Origin: Scandinavium sp036271055
Lineage (GTDB): Bacteria > Pseudomonadota > Gammaproteobacteria > Enterobacterales > Enterobacteriaceae
Assembly (NCBI RefSeq): GCF_036271055.1
Contig: NZ_DATBBJ010000027.1
Location: 62,001 to 126,000, forward strand
Reading direction: 5' to 3'
DNA length: 64,000 nt
Below are positions 61,537 through 64,000 of this stretch, in pieces. Both the position numbers and the translations under genes were made by a program. The notes under the pieces were generated by a model, which saw only the letters and a list, made by a program, of their open reading frames with translations, ran no database searches and was not told the origin of the DNA. How positions within the stretch are numbered: the stretch's first letter is position 1; every line of letters starts with the position of its first letter.

Positions 61537-62898
61537 ATGTTTAAACCGGAACTCCTCTCCCCGGCGGGAACGCTTAAAAATATGCGTTACGCTTTCGCCT
61601 ATGGTGCCGATGCAGTCTATGCCGGCCAGCCGCGTTACTCACTGCGTGTGCGCAATAACGAATTCAACCACGAGAATTTGCAGCTCGGCATCAACGAAGC
61701 CCACGCACTCGGCAAAAAATTCTACGTCGTCGTTAATATCGCGCCGCATAACGCCAAGCTGAAAACCTTCATTCGCGATTTGCAGCCGGTGGTGGATATG
61801 GGGCCGGACGCGCTGATCATGTCCGATCCGGGCCTGATTATGCTGGTGCGCGAGCACTTCCCGCAGATGGATATTCACCTGTCTGTACAGGCGAACGCCG
61901 TGAACTGGGCGACGGTGAAATTCTGGAAACAGATGGGCCTGACCCGCGTGATCCTTTCCCGCGAACTGTCACTGGAAGAGATTGAAGAAATCCGCACTCA
62001 GGTGCCAGAAATGGAGCTCGAAATCTTCGTTCACGGCGCGCTGTGCATGGCGTATTCCGGCCGCTGCCTGCTGTCGGGTTACATCAACAAACGCGACCCG
62101 AATCAGGGCACCTGCACCAACGCTTGCCGCTGGGAATACAACGTTCAGGAAGGCAAAGAAGACGACGTTGGTAATATCGTGCATAAGCACGAGCCAATTC
62201 CGGTGAAAAACGTCGAGCCAACACTCGGGGAAGGCCAGCCGACCGACAGCGTGTTCATGTTAGAAGAAGCGCAACGTCCGGGTGAATACATGACCGCGTT
62301 CGAAGACGAACACGGCACCTACATCATGAACTCGAAAGATCTGCGTGCTATTGCGCATGTGGAACGCCTGACGCAGATGGGCGTGCACTCGCTGAAAATC
62401 GAAGGCCGTACCAAATCGTATTATTACTGCGCTCGTACCGCGCAGGTTTACCGTAAAGCGATCGACGATGCCGCAGCGGGCAAACCGTTCGACACGACAT
62501 TGATGGAAACCCTCGAAGGTCTGGCGCATCGCGGCTACACCGAAGGCTTCCTGCGTCGTCACACCCATGACAGCTATCAGAACTACGAATACGGCTTCTC
62601 CGTTTCTGACCGCCAGCAGTTTGTCGGTGATTTTACCGGCGAGCGCAAAGGCAATCTCGCGGCCGTCGCGGTAAAAAACAAGTTCCTGAAAGGCGACCGC
62701 CTTGAGCTGATGACCCCGCAGGGCAACGTCAATTTCACCCTGGAACACATGGAAAACAACAAAGGCCAGCCGACAGAAGTCGCCCCCGGCGACGGTCACA
62801 CCGTTTGGATCCCTGTACCCGAAGAGATTGAGCTGGAATATGCCCTCTTGATGCGTAATTTTGACGGCCAGACGACGCAAAATCCGCATGGTAAATAG
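61537..62898 (+). CDS. trhP: tRNA 5-hydroxyuridine synthesis protein TrhP (YegQ)
   Basis: This 453-residue peptidase-U32-family protein takes part in prephenate-dependent hydroxylation of U34 in several tRNAs, giving 5-hydroxyuridine. It begins FKPELLSPAGTLKNMRYAFA with a TIM-barrel-like domain, and CMAYSGRCLLSGYINKRDP then GTCTNACRW hold four cysteines (near 171-199) thought to bind an iron-sulfur cluster. The C-terminal domain ends near the CRP site of cyaR. Sequence and length match E. coli YegQ; it is not a proteolytic enzyme despite the family name. Confidence 0.95.
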   Translation: MFKPELLSPAGTLKNMRYAFAYGADAVYAGQPRYSLRVRNNEFNHENLQLGINEAHALGKKFYVVVNIAPHNAKLKTFIRDLQPVVDMGPDALIMSDPGLIMLVREHFPQMDIHLSVQANAVNWATVKFWKQMGLTRVILSRELSLEEIEEIRTQVPEMELEIFVHGALCMAYSGRCLLSGYINKRDPNQGTCTNACRWEYNVQEGKEDDVGNIVHKHEPIPVKNVEPTLGEGQPTDSVFMLEEAQRPGEYMTAFEDEHGTYIMNSKDLRAIAHVERLTQMGVHSLKIEGRTKSYYYCARTAQVYRKAIDDAAAGKPFDTTLMETLEGLAHRGYTEGFLRRHTHDSYQNYEYGFSVSDRQQFVGDFTGERKGNLAAVAVKNKFLKGDRLELMTPQGNVNFTLEHMENNKGQPTEVAPGDGHTVWIPVPEEIELEYALLMRNFDGQTTQNPHGK

Positions 62899-62932
62899 TT
62901 AATTTGGGTTATTTTTTCCGTTGGTATGATTC

Positions 62933-62948
62933 TTCGAATCCGATCACA
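62933..62948 (+). promoter_or_regulatory. CRP site and promoter of cyaR
   Basis: TTCGA-N6-TCACA fits the CRP half-site pattern, with one perfect half (TCACA). Its centre is about 42.5 bases upstream of the CyaR start, the class II position. A TATTAT -10 box (62970-62975) lies 7 bases before the start. In E. coli, CRP activates cyaR from this position. Confidence 0.8.
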
Positions 62949-62982
62949 TACCGCCTCGCTTGATGAGGGTATTATTCGAATC

Positions 62983-63068
62983 GCTGAAAAACATAACCCA
63001 TAAATGCTAGCTGTTCCAGGAACCACCTCCTTAGCCCACGTAATCTCCCTTACGCGGGCTTATTTTTT
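62983..63068 (+). ncRNA. cyaR: CyaR small regulatory RNA
   Basis: The sequence begins GCTGAAAAACATAACCCATA and differs from E. coli CyaR at only a few positions. The single-stranded target-pairing stretch GGAACCACCTCCTTAGCC (63019-63036) is intact, and the terminator is a GCCCACG / CGCGGGC stem followed by TTATTTTTT. CyaR uses Hfq to repress ompX, luxS, nadE and yqaE. It lies after trhP, as in E. coli. The terminator overlaps the P2-type attachment core, so integration leaves the RNA intact. Confidence 0.95.
63042..63068. other. P2-type attachment core (att) in the CyaR terminator
   Basis: Read on the minus strand, these 27 bases begin AAAAAATAAGCCCG and end GTAAGGGAGATT. They match the P2 attachment core as I remember it, with one difference (GCG for GTG). 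P2 integrates here in E. coli C, and K-12 has the ogrK remnant at the same site. With ogr about 640 bases to the right, this should be one prophage end, or a relic of it. Confidence 0.8.
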
Positions 63069-63369
63069 GCCTGTAAGATATTGAAATAAAAGGATTTATT
63101 TCAGGTCACGTCCACACATTGACCACATCGATTGAAAGAAGCCCTCTTTACGGAGGGTTTCTTTTTTTACACAGCAGTCTCTCTCTGACCGCTCTCGACT
63201 GAGCAAGGTAGTACCAATAACCTAGCCATTGGCCGCTATAAATACAGCCGTTCAGACTGATTTGCCTTGTGATGTGATATGTGCAGTGACCTTGTCGGCA
63301 TCGGATGGAGTAAAATCATAACCACTTCATCAGAATTAACGTACATTACAAATTTTTGAGGATAATAAC
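63069..63369. other. Region between att core and small membrane protein gene
   Basis: The only clear structure is the hairpin terminator at 63136-63168. The rest is AT-rich, with a GTGATGTGATATGTGCAG stretch near 63271-63288 and an SD sequence GAGGA (63358-63362) for the next gene. I see no reading frame longer than about 25 codons that I would call. Confidence 0.5.
63136..63168 (+). terminator. Rho-independent terminator downstream of cyaR
   Basis: AGAAGCCCTC and GAGGGTTTCT pair across a TTTACG loop and are followed by a run of seven Ts. It lies about 70 bases after CyaR. It may act as a second stop for CyaR readthrough or isolate the prophage end from host transcription. Confidence 0.75.
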
Positions 63370-63645
63370 GTGACATCAGAATTACTAAATACGATAGGTT
63401 TGAGCTCTAATATCATCGGTGTGATTCTAATTTTTTTCTTTGGTTTACCTCAACCATCACATAATGAAGGTATGTCAATTGGGATAGGGGAGAATACTGT
63501 CTTAGCTGATGGGACACGAGTTAAAGATATAATGGCGAGGGTCAGAAGGAGGAAGGCTATCTATAAATGTTTCGCCTTCTTAGCACTTTGCTTAATGCTT
63601 ATTGGTTTCATTTTGCAACTATTAGCGCTTTGGGCTTACAAGTGA
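63370..63645 (+). CDS. Small two-helix membrane protein, function unknown
   Basis: I do not recognise this 91-residue protein. It has two hydrophobic helices, about residues 9-27 (GLSSNIIGVILIFFFGLP) and 67-88 (CFAFLALCLMLIGFILQLLA), with a polar loop of about 38 residues between them containing the basic stretch MARVRRRKAIYK. The start is a GTG with GAGGA seven bases upstream. It is AT-rich compared with the host genes and lies between the att core and ogr, on the opposite strand to ogr. That position suggests phage cargo (a moron) expressed in the lysogen, such as an exclusion or envelope-modifying protein; this is a guess. Confidence 0.7.
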   Translation: MTSELLNTIGLSSNIIGVILIFFFGLPQPSHNEGMSIGIGENTVLADGTRVKDIMARVRRRKAIYKCFAFLALCLMLIGFILQLLALWAYK

Positions 63646-63676
63646 TTAATGATGTTTCCTGACACTTCTAAAATAG

Positions 63677-63694
63677 GCCCCATATTTACGGGGC
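63677..63694. terminator. Shared terminator hairpin between the membrane protein gene and ogr
   Basis: GCCCC and GGGGC pair across an eight-base loop. On the minus strand it is followed by CTATTTTAG, and it lies 12 bases after the ogr stop. On the plus strand it lies about 30 bases after the membrane protein stop, followed by TTCGTCTTT. It could serve both convergent genes. Confidence 0.65.
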
Positions 63695-63705
63695 TTCGTC
63701 TTTGG

Positions 63706-63927
63706 TCACATCCAAGCAATTTGTTGCTGCCCTGTCGACGTCGGGTGAGGTTTAGCTGGCTTCACTTCGCCCGGCTTAACGATGTAGCGCTCGACCGTTT
63801 CCGTCGTGACGAACGTGCAACTGCAATTAATGTTTGTGCACTGGTGATAACGTTCCTTTGTCGTGTCAGTAAAATAACGACTGGTACGAGCATGAGCGGC
63901 TGTATGGCATAACGGACAATGGAACAT
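63706..63927 (-). CDS. ogr: P2 Ogr/Delta-type late transcription activator
   Basis: This 73-residue zinc-finger protein matches P2 Ogr across its length: FHCPLC at 2-7, AHARTSRY, TDTTKERYHQC and NINC supply the four zinc cysteines (two pairs, CX2C and CX4C), and VERYIVKPGEV follows. Ogr recruits RNA polymerase to the late promoters of P2-like phages and can be used by P4-type satellites. I chose the ATG with GAGG eight bases upstream; a GTG three codons earlier overlaps that ribosome site. It reads toward the att core, as at the ogr end of a P2 lysogen. All key residues are present, so it may be active. Confidence 0.93.
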   Translation of the reverse strand: MFHCPLCHTAAHARTSRYFTDTTKERYHQCTNINCSCTFVTTETVERYIVKPGEVKPAKPHPTSTGQQQIAWM

Positions 63928-64000
63928 TTTTATCACCTCATCTAATGATTTAATGACGCCATTTTATCCATTAAATATATATAAAACAAACAGATACATG

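Noticed and set aside
63649..63912. 87-codon open frame on the plus strand near the right edge
   Set aside because: It is antisense to ogr, which has clear zinc-finger homology.

Overview
The window is chromosomal DNA from a member of the Enterobacteriaceae close to Escherichia, Citrobacter, Enterobacter, Lelliottia and Kluyvera. Gene order and protein sequences follow the E. coli K-12 segment from galF through the colanic acid operon, yegH-asmA-dcd-udk-dgcE-alkA-yegD, mdtABCD-baeSR and trhP (yegQ) to the P2 attachment locus. ERIC and REP-type repeats, JUMPStart elements, a Sib/Ibs locus and the CyaR RNA support this placement. I cannot fix the genus from sequence alone.

Positions 1-14124, all on the minus strand, are a strain-specific O-antigen cluster downstream of galF. 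It is read from a JUMPStart/ops leader in the order rmlB, rmlD, rmlA, rmlC (dTDP-L-rhamnose), pseB, pseC, pseF, a fused pseG-pseH and pseI (CMP-pseudaminic acid). Next come a GT-B-like protein that may be the pseudaminyltransferase, a Wzy polymerase, a WbsX-type protein, a Wzx flippase, and a GT2 rhamnosyltransferase-like gene cut by the left edge. The expected product is a Wzx/Wzy-dependent O-polysaccharide containing L-rhamnose and pseudaminic acid. The DNA from pseGH leftwards is AT-rich, as is usual for transferred O-antigen genes.

Positions 14503-38229, also minus, hold galF and the complete colanic acid operon (wza-wzb-wzc-wcaABCDEF-gmd-fcl-gmm-wcaI-cpsB-cpsG-wcaJ-wzxC-wcaKLM). A second JUMPStart/ops lies in a leader of more than 500 bases, with a good RcsAB box about 580 bases upstream of wza. 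Hairpins, a REP pair and an ERIC element interrupt the operon.

Positions 38901-62898 are conserved housekeeping and stress genes: yegH, asmA, dcd, udk, dgcE, alkA, yegD, the mdtABCD-baeSR drug-efflux and envelope-stress operon, and trhP. The yegD-mdtA gap lacks the yegI-yegL genes of K-12. It carries one Ibs toxin ORF with its antisense Sib RNA, a long-form ERIC with an internal insertion, and a BaeR-box-like sequence. yegP is absent between baeR and trhP.

Positions 62899-64000 hold CyaR with its CRP site. The CyaR terminator contains a near-perfect P2 attachment core. To its right lie a small two-helix membrane protein gene and a P2-type ogr gene reading toward the att core. This is the layout expected at the ogr end of a P2-family prophage or remnant, which continues beyond the right edge. 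The most novel-looking items are the pseudaminic acid part of the O-antigen cluster, with its fused PseG-PseH and unassigned transferase, and the small membrane protein between att and ogr. I found no CRISPR array, tRNA, rRNA or insertion sequence.
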